A stretch of DNA of 64,000 nt from Archivesica marissinica (GCA_014843695.1 CM026390.1:99296362-99360361), one strand, 5' to 3'; positions 33,408 to 45,939 are shown, counted from the stretch's first letter. Program-made: numbers and translations. Notes: a model not told the origin generated them from the sequence alone.

Positions 33408-34481
33408 ATGTTATAATTATATATATATATATACACAATATATGTGTGTGTGTAATGACAGAGCAAACAATTATAAAAATGCCGCGTCATGTTATATATA
33501 TATATATATATATATGTAGTGACAGAGCAAACAATTATAAAAGAAAGATACTTTTTGGTGACAGAATGTTATGATTTTTTTATTGAGTTCATTTTGTAAT
33601 AAAAGGAAAATCTTGGTTAAGATAAAACATTATAAGCACATTGAAAAATACTCCAATGATCGATTTGCGGAGGGTATCATTAGCCCAAACCCTATATCAC
33701 TGGGCTTGTCGCAACAGCTGGCCCCGCCAGAATTGTTTTTTGGACTTGAAAATCAAGATGCTACCAATCTCAATCTGTTAGATGTATGTATTATGAAGGT
33801 TGACTGAACAATGACATTTACATCACAAACAGTGTTGGAATTAATAAAATACCGGCATAAAACATACAGATAATAATGCCATTAAAACAAGTATAATTAT
33901 GTAGTAGCGAAATATAGCACACATTATGTGCATATAAATATATGCTTTAAATGTATTTTATTTCTTCATCAAATTCAGGGATTGCTATTTGGGAAATCAA
34001 TGTGTATTTCAAATGTTATCATATTTTACGAATAAAATGACAGCTGTAGATAAGTTTTCCTTCTAAATTGATATAATTAGTAATGTCATTATAGTTGAAA
34101 ATGACTTAATGATAAAGGATGTCTGTAATAAATCCAATAGATGTTATAAAATTAAAAAGGTAGCACAAGGTCACCCTATGATGATATAAACTACATTTAT
34201 CATCATTAAATGCTCATTAAGGCTATTAACAACTACATAGTTTCTTCACTTTATAGATCTTGCATACTGGTATATTACAAGTCATTTCATATAAAACATC
34301 AAATTACAGTTTCTATTTTGGGACAACTTTAAGCCACTTTATGCAACTACATCAACGCTGGCTGGTGTGCATAGTTATACATATTTGCAGTGATTATAGA
34401 TTGCAGTGATTTACATTCATGCTTGCCAGCTTTAAATTGATGCTATATATATACTTGAAAACAAATTGAATTTCTACAGAC
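33408..34481. other. Low-copy segment with TA microsatellites
   Basis: TA runs lie at 33418-33433 and 33493-33515, flanked by two copies of GACAGAGCAAACAATTATAA. A 78-codon frame at 33571-33807 (plus) is not recognised. No gene is supported. Confidence 0.5.
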
Positions 34482-34866
34482 GGATCTGTAGTCCAGCGGT
34501 TAACACTTTGGACTGGTAATCCAGGGATCGCAGGTTTGATCCCCCGTCTGACCCTAATAAAATTGACAGTAGTTCAGATGGGACTTTATACCGAGGTCTT
34601 GTGTCGAGGTCTTGTGTCGGTGCTTTACACTGTGCAAGTAAAAGAAATAGAGGAGACTCTGGAATGGGTCTCTGTCTGTATCATTACACTATTCTCCAAA
34701 AATCTAAAATGACTAATCTCTTCAGGTGGCGTCACTCATACGGGCAACCGGTAGCGACGATAAATAAACGTAAAACACACAATTCTACAGAATGTAATAT
34801 TCCATTTTATCACATAACTTTGCTTGTATTCAGTGTAAATACAGCCCTCACATATTTTCTTATATC
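34482..34866 (+). mobile_element. SINE-C copy 4 with 3' extension
   Basis: The head is tRNA-like: GGATCTGTAGTCCAGCGGTT (A-box), an anticodon-arm-like TGGACTGGTAATCCAG, and B-box GGTTTGATCCCCC. The arm has a 7-base loop CTGGTAA that would place GGT at the anticodon, so a tRNA-Thr-like origin is possible. The tail ends at about 34780. The 3' flank to 34866 matches 18726-18810 reversed. There is an internal duplication of GAGGTCTTGTGTC. Confidence 0.9.
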
Positions 34867-35118
34867 AGCACATGGAAGGCTTACCGATAAGACAAATCAC
34901 GATTTAAATGAAATCTAGACATAATTAAAAACAAGTTTAAAACATAAATATAATGCTGTTTCGCATGGTGACATATAATGCTGTTTTGCGTGGTGACATC
35001 ATGACAATCTAGTGAAGTCATTACAATTTGTGTGCTGACATTTGGCGCCAAAAAGAAAGTAGCAACATTATTATGTGCAAAAATATGATTAAAACCTATA
35101 TGGTAAAGTGATAAAAAG

Positions 35119-35414
35119 GATCTGTGTAGTGTAGTCCAGTGGTTAACATGCTTGACTGGTAATCCAGGGATCGCAGGTTCGATCCCCATCTGACCCTAAT
35201 AAAATTAACAGTCTTTCAGGTGGGACTTTAAACCGAGGTCTCGTGTCGGTGCCTTACACTGTGCACATAAAAGAACCAGAGGAGGCTCTGGAATGGGTCT
35301 CTGTCTGTATCATTGCACTATCCTCCAAAAATCTAAAATGACTAATCTCTTCAGGAGGCGTCGCTCATATGGGCAACCGGTTGCTACGATAAATAAACGT
35401 AAAACACACACACA
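35119..35414 (+). mobile_element. SINE-C copy 5 (near full length)
   Basis: The head has a small insertion (TCTGTGTAGTGTAGTCCAGT), then B-box GGTTCGATCCCC, body motifs CTTTCAGGTGGGAC and CATAAAAGAACC, and the tail ATAAATAAACGTAAAACACA extended by CA repeats. It has no 85-bp extension. It lies 250 bp from copy 4 in the same orientation. Confidence 0.92.
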
Positions 35415-35657
35415 CTTTCTCAAATCATGTGTGACACAACACTTGTATCATGAAATAAAATGTACTATCAATGTTCAAAGAGATTTCATACAAATTGACA
35501 GCTATATCTCACCCTTTGCATCTGCACTAATATGGGGGAAAGTTTGACCCACTCAGACATGTACCACCTATACATAACATGTATGCAACATGTGTATACA
35601 AAATAAACATGAAAAAGAAAATAGGAAATAATTGTGTATGGATCGATCACCTCTTAA

Positions 35658-35895
35658 CCCTTTCAACCCCACAGGCCTCTAAATAGGCTTATGAAAAGTG
35701 TAGATCCAGATGAGCCGGCTCGTGACGAGCCGTCTCATCAGGATCTGCACTTTTTTGCCAGTAATAATTATTACTATTTTTAGATAAAATTACCCATTTT
35801 GATAAATGAACTGGTCCAAAGGTAATTTTCTTATTAATTTATTGGTCTGAAAATATCACGCACCAGTCCATGTCAGTTACTTGGGGTTGAATGGG
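35658..35895 (+). mobile_element. TTAA-MITE family 1, copy 3 (intact reference copy)
   Basis: This 238-bp element is flanked by TTAA at 35654-35657 and 35896-35899. Its ends are CCCTTTCAACCCCA and, reversed, CCCATTCAACCCCA. The palindrome at about 35694-35754 is complete, with apex GGCTCGTGACGAGCC. It contains a single copy of the segment that became the 33-bp minisatellite at 9.97 kb. Confidence 0.93.
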
Positions 35896-35899
35896 TTAA

Positions 35900-36910
35900 A
35901 GCTGATATCAAATACACGATGTCGCCGCTTGGACTTGTGCTTAGATTCTCACTAATAAAAGAAAAATATTCCAGTCCATTAAACTATTAAAATTTTGGAA
36001 GTATAATTCTTAGAAATAATTACGATTGTTCGATTTCTCGTCTCAGAATTAATTCTTTCTCTTCCGAATTTCGAGCAGAAGACACAATTATTACGTTGCT
36101 TCAGCTCATCTTGATATAGATATTAATATTTGTGTTTATTAGTGTAAGAAATGTTGATACAGAAAATATTTGTGTTTATTAGTGTAAAATATGTTGATAC
36201 AGAAAATATTTGTGTTTATTAGTGTAAGATATGTTGATATAGAAGATATTTGTGATTATTAGTGTAAGATAGGGATTATTTTATCGAGTGGTCACCGAAA
36301 TGTGTATTTCCAGGAGTGAAATAGGATTTATTATCTTAATCGCACCGGGCTCATGTATCCGTAATTTCTGCAAATAAGTTTAACGTCTATAAGAAAGGCA
36401 CGATAGTTGTCATCATTTTATCTATCAGTCAAACCACGCCCTAGTGGGGAGGTAATCATATTCCTCCTATAATGTCTAGTTCAGTAATTGATATATCCTC
36501 GTTGATAGGTAGTACCTATTTACTATTATGGATTAACCTACATCTAACGGCAGTATCATGCGACTACCTCCACTGATTTAGTAATAAGCAACAGTCCCGC
36601 CCTGTTCTTGATAACCGTTTCAGAAATTCCTACTTTCACATTATCGAGTTTATGAATTGCATAAACCTCATTTACTGATCAAAATTAATTATTATATTTA
36701 TTTCGGAGGAATGTGAAGTAGCAATGCTATTTATATGTGATAGCATGCATTGTATTTGCTTGCTATGTCACTTTAAGCTCCCTTCAAGGGCAGTAGTCCT
36801 CCATCATATAATGGTCACAATCAGCAGGTTTGAGAAGACGACAAAGGTGACATGTTGTGATAGCTACTTAGGAATACTACACAATAGTGAGTGAGAGAAC
36901 AAGATACATT
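35900..36910. other. Low-copy segment with a 40-bp tandem repeat
   Basis: ATTTGTGTTTATTAGTGTAA recurs with a 40-bp period, 3.7 copies, at 36127-36272. Near 36500-36575 there are short reversed matches to the family-2 MITE body (GCGACTACCTCCACTG, ACCTACATC), too weak to call. No gene is supported. Confidence 0.55.
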
Positions 36911-37950
36911 GTTCACCAACAACCAGGAGTGAGAACCCACAACAATTCTCACCAACAACCTGGAGTGAGAACCAGCAACCATTCTCACCAACAACCTGGA
37001 GTGAGAACCAGCAACAATTCTTACCAACAACCTGGAGTGAGAACCAGCAACCATTCTCACCAACAACCAGGAGTGAGAACCCGCAACAATTCTCACCAAC
37101 AACCAGGAGTGAGAACCAGCAACCATTCTCACCAACAACCTGGAGTGAGAACCAGCAACAATTCTCACCAACAACCAGGAGTGAGAACCAGCAACAATTA
37201 TCACCAACAACCAGGAGTGAGAACCAGCAACAATTCTCACCAACAACCAGGAGTGAGAACCAGCAACAATTCTCACCAACAACCTGGAGTGAGAACCACC
37301 AACAATTCTCACCAACAACCTGGAGTGAGAACCAGCAACCATTCTCACCAACAACCTGGAGTGAGAACCAGCAACAATTCTCATCAACAACCTGGAGTGA
37401 GAACCAGCAACCATTCTCACCAACAACCTGGAGTGAGAACCAGCAACAATTCTCACCAACAACCTGGAGTGAGAACCAGCAGTATTTATCCCCAACAACC
37501 TGGAGTGAGAACCAGCAACCATTCTCACCAACAACCTGGAGTGAGAACCCGCAACAATTCTCATCAACAACCTGGAGTGAGAACCAGCAACCATTCTCAC
37601 CAACAACCTGGAGTGAGAACCAGCAATATTTATCACCAACAACCTGGAGTGGGAACCAGCAACAATTCTCACCAACAACCAGGAGTGGGAACCAGCAACA
37701 ATTCTCACCAACAACCAGGAGTGAGAACCAGCAATATTTATCACCAACAACCAGGAGTGGGAACCAATAACATTTATCACCAACAACCAGGAGTGAGAAC
37801 CAGCAACAATTCTCACCAACAACCAGGAGTGAGAACCAGCAACCATTCTCACCAACAACGTACCTGGAATGAGAACCAGCAACCATTCTCACCAACAACG
37901 TACCTGGAATGAGAACCAGCAACCATTCTCACCAACAACCAGGACTGAGC
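36911..37950. repeat. 36-bp minisatellite, about 29 copies
   Basis: The unit contains CACCAACAACCTGGAGTGAG followed by AACCAGCAACAATTCT. Variants are CCAGGAG, CAACCATT and CAATATTTAT. The 12-codon period gives frames of about 340-350 codons on both strands, including a plus frame reading QQPGVRTSNNSH per unit. Both strands are equally open, so I do not call a gene. Confidence 0.95.
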
Positions 37951-39109
37951 ACTTTAATGTTTGCACAATTATCCACTTGTGATATTTCTAGGGACATCTT
38001 CTGATATTTCTACGAATATCTTCTAATATTTCTATTGATACAGGTAATATTATTATGGATATGTTTCTACGTTTACTTCTGAAATACAGCAATAATAAAC
38101 CCGCTATGAGCCCTATCAGCCTTGGCCTGCCGAGGCTAGACTTTGTGGAGACAGGCAAATAACCATAATTACCCGAGAACAATCAAAGCTATGTTAAACA
38201 TGATAATTATTTCATTTCACCATTTATCTTACATCTTTCAACAATATATAAACTACTGCTTTCACAGTTTTGCAAGTTAAGATCAATTGTAAAGGTTAAC
38301 AACGTTGATAAATCAATCAGGGCCTATAGTAGAAATATCAAACATTTATACAGAAAAATATTTTATTGAAATTTTATGAATGAAAATATTATTTTTCATA
38401 TTATTACCAAACTTGACATGATAGTCAAATTACCCATAAATATTGCTAGCAAAGCAAGAAATTGCACAAAATTGACATACAAAAGTTTGTCGTAGTCTCA
38501 GGTGATTACATTAATAATTTCTTTAATCTCCTAATCTAGTGTTTGAAACTCCTTAAATGTTAGACTGCCTGTCTGATTAGGTTGTCAAAGATTGTTGATC
38601 GGAGACAGGCAGTCTTGTTATCCAGTCGAACAAGCAGGGGTCCCACCTCTCATTGAAATTTTATGTAAGCGTTTTAATAACTTTATTACCCTCCTAATGA
38701 ATACCAGTCAAAGGAGTAAGAATATGTGGTAATAAACCGATAAAGTGTATCCACAGTCTGTAAGTTTATTGTAGAAACATAAATCAGTCTACGGTAATGT
38801 GTAATAATAACCCCTGATACAAAGTATCTCACTATACGAATGCAGTAAACCTCACAGTTTTCGATGCGGCTTTTAATATGCTTTTAAATGAAATATAGAA
38901 ATAAAATGTGTCATTTTGCTGGTTGAGAGTAGGAGAGTCTCACTGTTTTACTCTTATGGTTTCCAGCCACTGCATATTGGTCAATGTAAAAGCTTTTAGA
39001 CTCAAGCTGCCTGTCACATCATTTATGACATTATCTAAATATGATGCTCAAACACCATTTAATACATGATATAGCATCTTTTTGTCTCATAAAACACACC
39101 TTTTCCAGC
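37951..39109. other. Low-copy segment with one short hairpin
   Basis: A 13-bp perfect stem, AGACTGCCTGTCT at 38562-38574 and its complement at 38603-38615, encloses a 28-nt loop. Otherwise it is unique AT-rich DNA without a supported gene. Confidence 0.5.
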
Positions 39110-39113
39110 TTAA

Positions 39114-39327
39114 CCCTTTCCCCCTTAGAAGCGCCTCTCGACGCCAATGCTTAATGACATAGATCGACACATCAAACAAGCTATAATAAAGATCGGAACA
39201 ACACTTAATAATTCCTAGTATCCTCTATGAAGGTGGAGTAGGCAAATTCACAGCTTATCCATTGTGTACGCTTGGTAAATTACAGCCAAATGTATGAAAT
39301 AAAACTACATCTCTATGGGGGAAAGGG
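39114..39327 (+). mobile_element. TTAA-MITE family 2, copy 2 (compact)
   Basis: This 214-bp element is flanked by TTAA at 39110-39113 and 39328-39331. The ends read CCCTTTCCCCCTTAGA and, reversed, CCCTTTCCCCCATAGA. It serves as the unexpanded reference for the block at 25464-28080. No coding capacity is seen. Confidence 0.9.
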
Positions 39328-39587
39328 TTAAGATAAAAACAAAATTTGTCCGTTGAAGTACAATTGAATTATATTTCACTATTGAACATTGAAAGTCCTC
39401 ATTATCATTAGAGACCCACATGATATTAGATAATACTGCTTTCCATGCTGAGTCAGTGAAATACAATGTAAAACATGATTATACATGTACACAGAAACAA
39501 ACAAATAACCTCCATTTATTTCTTTACCACAAAATTACTCTAAGGTGCAACGTACTGAGATCCCACATTAATGGATGTGTGAAACCA

Positions 39588-39880
39588 TGGGAACTGAAAT
39601 AACTATGGGAACTGAAATCACCATGGAAACTGAAATAACCATGGAAACTGAAATCACCATGGAAACTGAAACATTCATGTACACGGATATCATCATGTAC
39701 TATACACTGAAATCACCATGGAAACCGAAATAATCATGGAAACTGAAATAACCATGGATATGGAGATAATCATGTATACTGAAATAACCATGGAATCTGA
39801 AATAACCATGGATACTGAAGTAACCATGGATACTGAGATAACCATGTATACTGAAATCACCATAGAAACTGAAATAATCA
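39588..39880. repeat. 18-bp minisatellite, about 16 copies
   Basis: Degenerate copies of CTGAAATAACCATGGAAA, with ATCACC, ATAATC, GATACT and GTATAC variants. The six-codon period yields short frames on both strands. Confidence 0.92.
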
Positions 39881-41006
39881 AGATTTTCAGAGAAACATAT
39901 TACAAGAAATGTCCCTTGTGTATAACAAAGAACAGGTTTTTGTCTTGCAATTACGGTGTAAATTGGTGAGAGAAAAAGAAATCCCATGATATGATTAAGC
40001 ACGAAATACCAAAAACTTCAACAATCTGACACTGGAAGCTCTATCTAGCTCCAAACTACCTCATTTAGTGAGGGTGATGCAGTTGACCACCATTATAACT
40101 GTCACACTGGAACGATATTGCGGACTAAGGCAGGAACGCAAAAGAATCAAACATGAATAGGCGTCAGCTGCATGGAATATGTCATAATCATAAAGACAAG
40201 AGAACAACGACTACCACTTTCTTAGCAAACTTGATGACGCACTGAGACAGACTAAATGTTCAAGCTGAAGATGGTAGCAATACAGGCGAAGAAGACAAGA
40301 CAGCAGAGCATGTGCACGAGTCCAACACTGTAGAAATAGTAGCCAGCAAGGAGTAGCAATATGACAAGCTTGATATAAAGTTACTTTGATTCATCAGAAG
40401 TTGGATGGGGAACTGAAATGAACTGTACACTTCATTGCTGCTGCTGTTGCTGCCGGGGCGGATCTTATAGAGGCAAATGACAAAAAGAAAGAAGATTCTT
40501 TCCACTTCCACAATACATACAAGCTGGTTGGTTGCCTCAATAGGATTAATGTAGAAGCATTTCAAGTGTAATCAGGTAATTAATCAAGATTGCCGGTTTT
40601 CCTGGTGATCTCTATCATTGGAGGCATTGATCATGCTCACTGTGAAGCACAATTCCCTTAGATCAATGTCTTACAGAGGCTTACTCTCAATCTGCAGGTC
40701 CTAAGCAGTATTCAGTGAAATATATTTACTGTAAAACATCTACTGTAACAAGAAAGCTTCCAATGCTTATCACAAAAGCAAAATCCAAGTTTTGGGTGCC
40801 ATGTAAGACATGAAGTGGAGCTATTGAAGCCAGTCTGTAACAGAATTAGTCTGCTATATAAATGGCACATGTCAGTTATACAATAGGGCAGCTTATATTT
40901 CCATATATTAAAGGAAATCATGAACAGCATTCTCATGGCCTGCACTCGATTAAGCACGTTTATACCATTACAGAAATGTTTTCATAATACTTGAAAATGA
41001 ATCTTG
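39881..41006. other. Low-copy segment, no supported gene
   Basis: Unique sequence. The largest frame is 101 codons (40260-40565 minus) and has no recognisable domain. I see no repeats. Confidence 0.5.
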
Positions 41007-41008
41007 TA

Positions 41009-41336
41009 GAGCAGCTTCGGGTAATTTCGACACGTTAAGCAATTAAAGGGTTTCATGTTTACTACTTCGATCTGTTGCTTTAGTAAAAAATACTTACCTG
41101 ACTTGGATATCCGGTTTACAAGATCATGTAAGCCCCGTAAAATTCAACAAGCTAAATGTACTAAAAAAACTGTGAAAGGTCACAGTCAAAGTAATCAGGT
41201 AATGACGTCACATTGGCCGATGACATGACCAGTGTGCAGCTCTATGTGGCATTCATTAATATCTATTTAAAGAAATTATCAATACTAAATTGGAGTGTCG
41301 AATTTGCCCGAATGTCGAAATTACCCGAAGCTACTC
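41009..41336. mobile_element. TA-MITE family 4, single copy
   Basis: This 328-bp element is flanked by TA at 41007-41008 and 41337-41338. The terminal inverted repeats are about 24 bp with one mismatch: GAGCAGCTTCGGGTAATTTC at the left against GAGTAGCTTCGGGTAATTTC reversed at the right. TA target sites suggest a Tc1/mariner-type source. No coding capacity is seen. Confidence 0.82.
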
Positions 41337-41474
41337 TATAGCAACTTAAAATTATTAAATTAGTCAGACCACAGCGATATCGGACTCCACCATTTCTGTT
41401 ACCTGTGTGACATCATAGCAACAGATTCCATATAAAGCAATACAGTGCATGCAATAAAAACTCTACAGATTCAG

Positions 41475-41575
41475 CCATTATTAATGCATGTTCACCTCCA
41501 AAAGAAAGACCACCACCATGTTGATATTACTTCAAGCCATTATTAATGCATGTTCACCTCCCAATAAAGATCGCG
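41475..41575 (-). repeat. 58-bp unit, two copies, reverse of the 28.3-kb array
   Basis: GCCATTATTAATGCATGTTC occurs twice with a spacing of about 58 bp, followed by ACCTCC. On the minus strand this is the same unit as at 28333-28630 (GGAGGTGAACATGCATTAAT there). Confidence 0.82.
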
Positions 41576-41741
41576 TTTTTATTCACAAAAATGTTAAATT
41601 TGTGTGCAATGGAAGCTGAAAATATTTATTTGGGCATTAATTGCAATAATTATAATCTTGAACCAGAGTATATTATGGAAACAAATTAAATACACTTGAA
41701 ATCAGCAACAGAATTTCGGAAGAGGAATCCATTTCGGCGAG

Positions 41742-41908
41742 TGAAGATTTTTGTAGAAGAATAGTGCAATGATACAGAGACCCATTCCAGAGTCTCCTCT
41801 GGTTCTTTTACGTGCAAGGTGTACAGCACCGAAACGAGACCTCGGTTTAAAGTCCTATCTGAAAGACTTAATTTTATTAGGGTCAGACGGGGGATCAAAC
41901 CTGCTGTT
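41742..41908 (-). mobile_element. SINE-C copy 6 (truncated at both ends)
   Basis: Only the body is well preserved: ATAGTGCAATGATACAGAGA, TCTGGTTCTTTTACGTGCA and GGGTCAGACGGGGGATC. The tail and the A-box part of the head are missing. Confidence 0.82.
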
Positions 41909-42213
41909 TGGGGCGTCGCCTCTATCCAAATAATGGCTTACAAAGGGCATCAAAGATTAATAAATAAATCTTATACTTATATTCAGCTTGAATGTAATAA
42001 TACACTGTGAGACAGACAGACTATGTACAATGGCATAGCGGTATGCACATTGTTTTAAATTGTATATTATTTGCATGCTAAGATTTGGGCTATTTCGGTT
42101 GCCGGCTGATAAATTTATTCCGATAAAAAGTGGCAATTCAAATGCGGCTTTGTCGTCACATGCACCTTGCAATAGTGATAAAAACAAAAGTAATCCGAGT
42201 GAGTTACTCTTAA

Positions 42214-42451
42214 CCCTTTCAACACCACATACCTCTAAATAGGCTTATAAAAAGTGTAGATCCAGATGAGCCGGCTCATGATGAGCCGTCTCATCAGGAT
42301 CTGCACTTTTTGCCAGTAATGTTACTATTTTTAGATTTTAAAATTACCCATTTTGGTAAATGAATTGGTCCCTAAATGTAATTTTCTTACTAATTTATTG
42401 GTCTAAATATATCATGCACCAGTCCATGTCAGTTACTTGGTGTTGAATGGG
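42214..42451 (+). mobile_element. TTAA-MITE family 1, copy 4
   Basis: This 238-bp element is flanked by TTAA at 42210-42213 and 42452-42455, with ends CCCTTTCAACACCA and, reversed, CCCATTCAACACCA. The palindrome apex is GGCTCATGATGAGCC instead of GGCTCGTGACGAGCC: both CpGs changed and the pairing is kept. Confidence 0.93.
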
Positions 42452-42483
42452 TTAAAATGGCTACAACCATGGTCTGTTCATTG

Positions 42484-42621
42484 TGCAATACATGTGGACG
42501 TTTACTTATTGCGCAATACATGTGGACATTTACTTATTGCGCAATACATGTGGACGTTTACTTATTGCGCAATACATGTGGACGTTTACTTATTGCGTAA
42601 TACATGTGAACGTTTACTTAT
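42484..42621. repeat. 27-bp minisatellite, five copies
   Basis: GCAATACATGTGGACGTTTA plus CTTATTGC, repeated five times with few changes, 30 bp right of a TTAA-MITE. The unit is not derived from that MITE. Confidence 0.93.
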
Positions 42622-42842
42622 AAGTTTTTAAAATATTTGTTTACAGCTAGACATATTGAATATGATAACTTCAAATTAAAAGCATTTTTTACCCTGATGG
42701 CAATTTTCCTTCAAGTCAAAACTGTGCCAAGATCTTATGGCTACCATTTTAACTATGGCTGACACACTCAGGAAAATAAATGATTAAATGTTGGAAACTG
42801 TGTATCCACATACTTCTCCAAGACCCGAGGAAACTCCAAATA

Positions 42843-43040
42843 CAGTCTACATTCGCTATGTCGAATTCCGTCGGATCAAACAAAATACTTTGACATAACC
42901 GAAGTTTGACTTAACGAAATTCAATATAAACAGAGCCAAGTTATATGTAAAATGATAGTGTCTGAAACGGGACTTTGATCCGACTTTGAGATAACCGGAG
43001 AATTCGACATAACTGACTTTGACATAGTGGATGTAGACTG
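42843..43040 (+). mobile_element. TA-MITE family 1, copy 1 (Tc1/mariner-like)
   Basis: This 198-bp element is flanked by TA at 42841-42842 and 43041-43042. The ends are CAGTCTACATTCGCTATGTC and, reversed, CAGTCTACATCCACTATGTC. It shares blocks such as GTCGAATTCCGTCGGA and ATATAAACAGAGCCA with the copy at 58.4 kb. Confidence 0.9.
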
Positions 43041-43042
43041 TA

Positions 43043-43730
43043 CTTTAATAATTTATATAATATTATTATGATTTTAATCTTTGCAACTGTGTTAGTGCAT
43101 AACTAAATAGCAAATAAAACCAATAATTTCCTCCTTGCAGAAAGCCGTGTGATATGATAGATATATCCAGACAAAGATATGAACTTAGATACACCCTCTT
43201 ATCCAGTGAGACTGCTGGGCTGGGCTGATCAGGGGGAAATGAGCATTAAATTGAGCTTATTTTCTAATTTAAACACACAAGATCGTGGTTCTCACTGATT
43301 CCAGTGCAAAACATTAACCAATAATTCCCAATAATTCCCAATAATTCCCAATAATTACCTTATAACAATGAAAACAAGGCCGGTACATGCCGATACAAAT
43401 TTGACATACCTTGTTTCAGTTTGCTAATCAAAATGTGCTGCCCGCTTGATTGCATAATTTGTTAAATCCGATTCAGTATGCTATTAGGGAATTGTTCACA
43501 TTGCTGATTGTAGCTTACATGGAAACCTGGTGAGTGCTGACCTCCACAAACAACCTAGTGTGTCCTCGCCCACTCATCACGCCACTCACCTTTTGACTAA
43601 AGTTTGAGGTTATATGTAGTTTCATTCAATCCGAGGAGTATAATGGATACCAACATGTTTTGCTACTACTGTTAGAAGATGAACATGCTGTGTGTCTATC
43701 ATCATGTCATTTACCTGCTTCTATAACCAA
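43043..43730. other. Low-copy segment
   Basis: A short tandem ATAATTCCCA, about four copies, lies at 43319-43360. No gene is supported in the remainder. Confidence 0.5.
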
Positions 43731-45443
43731 CATGATATAGTATACACGCATAGCCGATACATGGGATATAGCATACACATATAGCCGATACATGGGATAT
43801 AGCACACACATATAGCCGATACATGGGAAATAGTACACATATAACCAATACATGGGATATAGCATACACATATAGCCGATACACAGGATATAGCATACAC
43901 ATATAGCCGATACACGGGATATAGTATACACGCATAGCCGATACATGGGATATAGCATACACATATAGCCGATACATGGGACATAGTACACATATAACCA
44001 ATACATGGGATATAGCATACACATATAGCCGATACACAGGATATAGCATACACATATAGCCGATACATGGGATATAGCATACACATATAGCCGATACATG
44101 GGACATAGTACACATATAACCAATACATGGGATATAGCATACACATATAGCCGATACACAGGATATAGCATACACATATAGCCGATACACGGGATATAGT
44201 ATACACGCATAGCCGATACGTGGGACATAGTATACACATATAGCTGATACATGGGATATAGCATACACATATAGCCGATACACGGGACATAGTACACATA
44301 TAACCAATACATGGGATATAGCATACACATATAGCCGATACACAGGATATAGCATACACATATAGCCGATACACGGGATATAGTATACACGCATAGCCGA
44401 TACGTGGGACATAGTATACACATATAGCAGATACATGGGATATAGAATACACATATAGCCAAAACATGGGATATAGTAAACACATATAGCCGATACATGG
44501 GATATAGTATACACATATAGCTGATACATGGGATATAGTATACACATATAGACAATACACGGGATATAGTATACACATATAGCTGATACATGGGACATAG
44601 TATACACATATAGCCGATACATGTGATATAGTATACACATATAGCCGATACACGGGATATAGTATACACATATAGCCGATACATGGGATATAGCATACAC
44701 ATATAGCTGATACACAGGATATAGTATACACATATAGCCAACACATGGGATATAGTAAACACATATAGCCGATACATGGGATATAGTATACACATATAGC
44801 TGATACATGGAATATAGCATACACATATAGCTGATACATGGGATATAGTATACACATATAGCTGATACATGGGACATAGTATACACATATAGCCGATACA
44901 TGGGATATAGTATACACATATAGCTGATACACGGGATATAGTATACACATATAGCTGATACATGGAATATAGCATACACATATAGCAGATACATGTGATA
45001 TAGTATACACATATAGACAATACATGGGATATAGCATACACGCATAGCAGATACATGGGATATAGTATACACATATAGCTGATACATGGGATATAGCATA
45101 CACATATAGCTGATACATAGAATATAGCATACACGCATAGCAGATACATGGGATATAGTATACACATATAGCAGATACATGGGATATAGTATACACATAT
45201 AGCTGATACATGGGATACAGTATACACATATAGCAGATACATGGGATATAGTATACACATATAGCCGATACATGGGATATAGCATACACATATAGCCGAT
45301 ACATGGGATATAGCATACACATATAGCCGATACACGGGATATAGCATACACATATAGCCAATACACTGGATATTGCATACACATATAGCCAATACATGGG
45401 AAATAGTATACACATATAGCCAACACATGGGATATAGTATACA
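43731..45443. repeat. 31-bp minisatellite, about 55 copies
   Basis: The unit contains CATGGGATATAGTATACACA followed by TATAGCCGATA. A shorter form with GTACACATATAACCAATA marks a higher-order block in the left third (about 43820, 43985, 44110 and 44290), while the right half mixes GCTGATA and GCAGATA variants. Three units make 93 bp, so all minus-strand frames stay open for nearly 600 codons. Confidence 0.95.
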
Positions 45444-45617
45444 TCCAGATACATATACCCGACACATATTATGATTGCATCTGACTATGTATGTAAATGT
45501 TCTCATTACGGCTCTTCAATACCTCCTGTACAATCTCCATACAGAAATTGCTTTGTTTCCAGTGAGTATTTCCTATTACAGAACATACCTAGGAAACCGC
45601 ATACAAAGGGTCTCAAT

Positions 45618-45892
45618 TACTACTGCTTGCTATATGTAAAAGTGTATCATTCTGCATACTACTGCTTGCTATATGTAAAAGTGTATCATTCTGCATACTA
45701 CTGCTTGCTATATGTAAAAGTGTATCATTCTGCATACTACTGCTTGCTATATGTAAAAGTGTATCATTCTGCATACTACTGCTTGCTATATGTAAAAGTG
45801 TATCATTCTGCATACTACTGCTTGCTATATGTAAAAGTGTATCATTCTGCATACTACTGCTTGCTATATGTAAAAGTGTATCATTCTGCATA
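45618..45892. repeat. 39-bp minisatellite, seven near-perfect copies
   Basis: TACTGCTTGCTATATGTAAA plus AGTGTATCATTCTGCATAC repeats seven times without visible substitution, which suggests recent expansion. Frames on both strands result from the 13-codon period. Confidence 0.96.
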
Positions 45893-45939
45893 GTAATACT
45901 ATGTTGTTTACATTTAAAAATAACTCAGGAAGTCAGTTT

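Noticed and set aside
33571..33807. 78-codon unique frame as a small gene
   Set aside because: I recognise no domain and see no splice or promoter context; frames of this length are expected by chance in 64 kb.
34482..34560. tRNA-Thr gene
   Set aside because: The cloverleaf-like head continues into the SINE-C body, and the same head occurs in several copies.
36480..36580. Third copy of TTAA-MITE family 2
   Set aside because: Only a few short reversed matches (GCGACTACCT, ACCTACATC); there are no ends and no TTAA pair.
36821..37922. Frames of about 350 codons, including a QQPGVRTSNNSH repeat protein
   Set aside because: Both strands and two minus registers are equally open because the 36-bp period is 12 codons. 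No start context or flanking unique coding sequence is seen.
38562..38615. Hairpin as an RNA gene or terminator
   Set aside because: A 13-bp stem with a 28-nt loop in AT-rich eukaryotic DNA is too little evidence.
43707..45506. Three overlapping minus-strand frames of nearly 600 codons
   Set aside because: All three registers are open in the same 31-bp array, which cannot reflect three genes.
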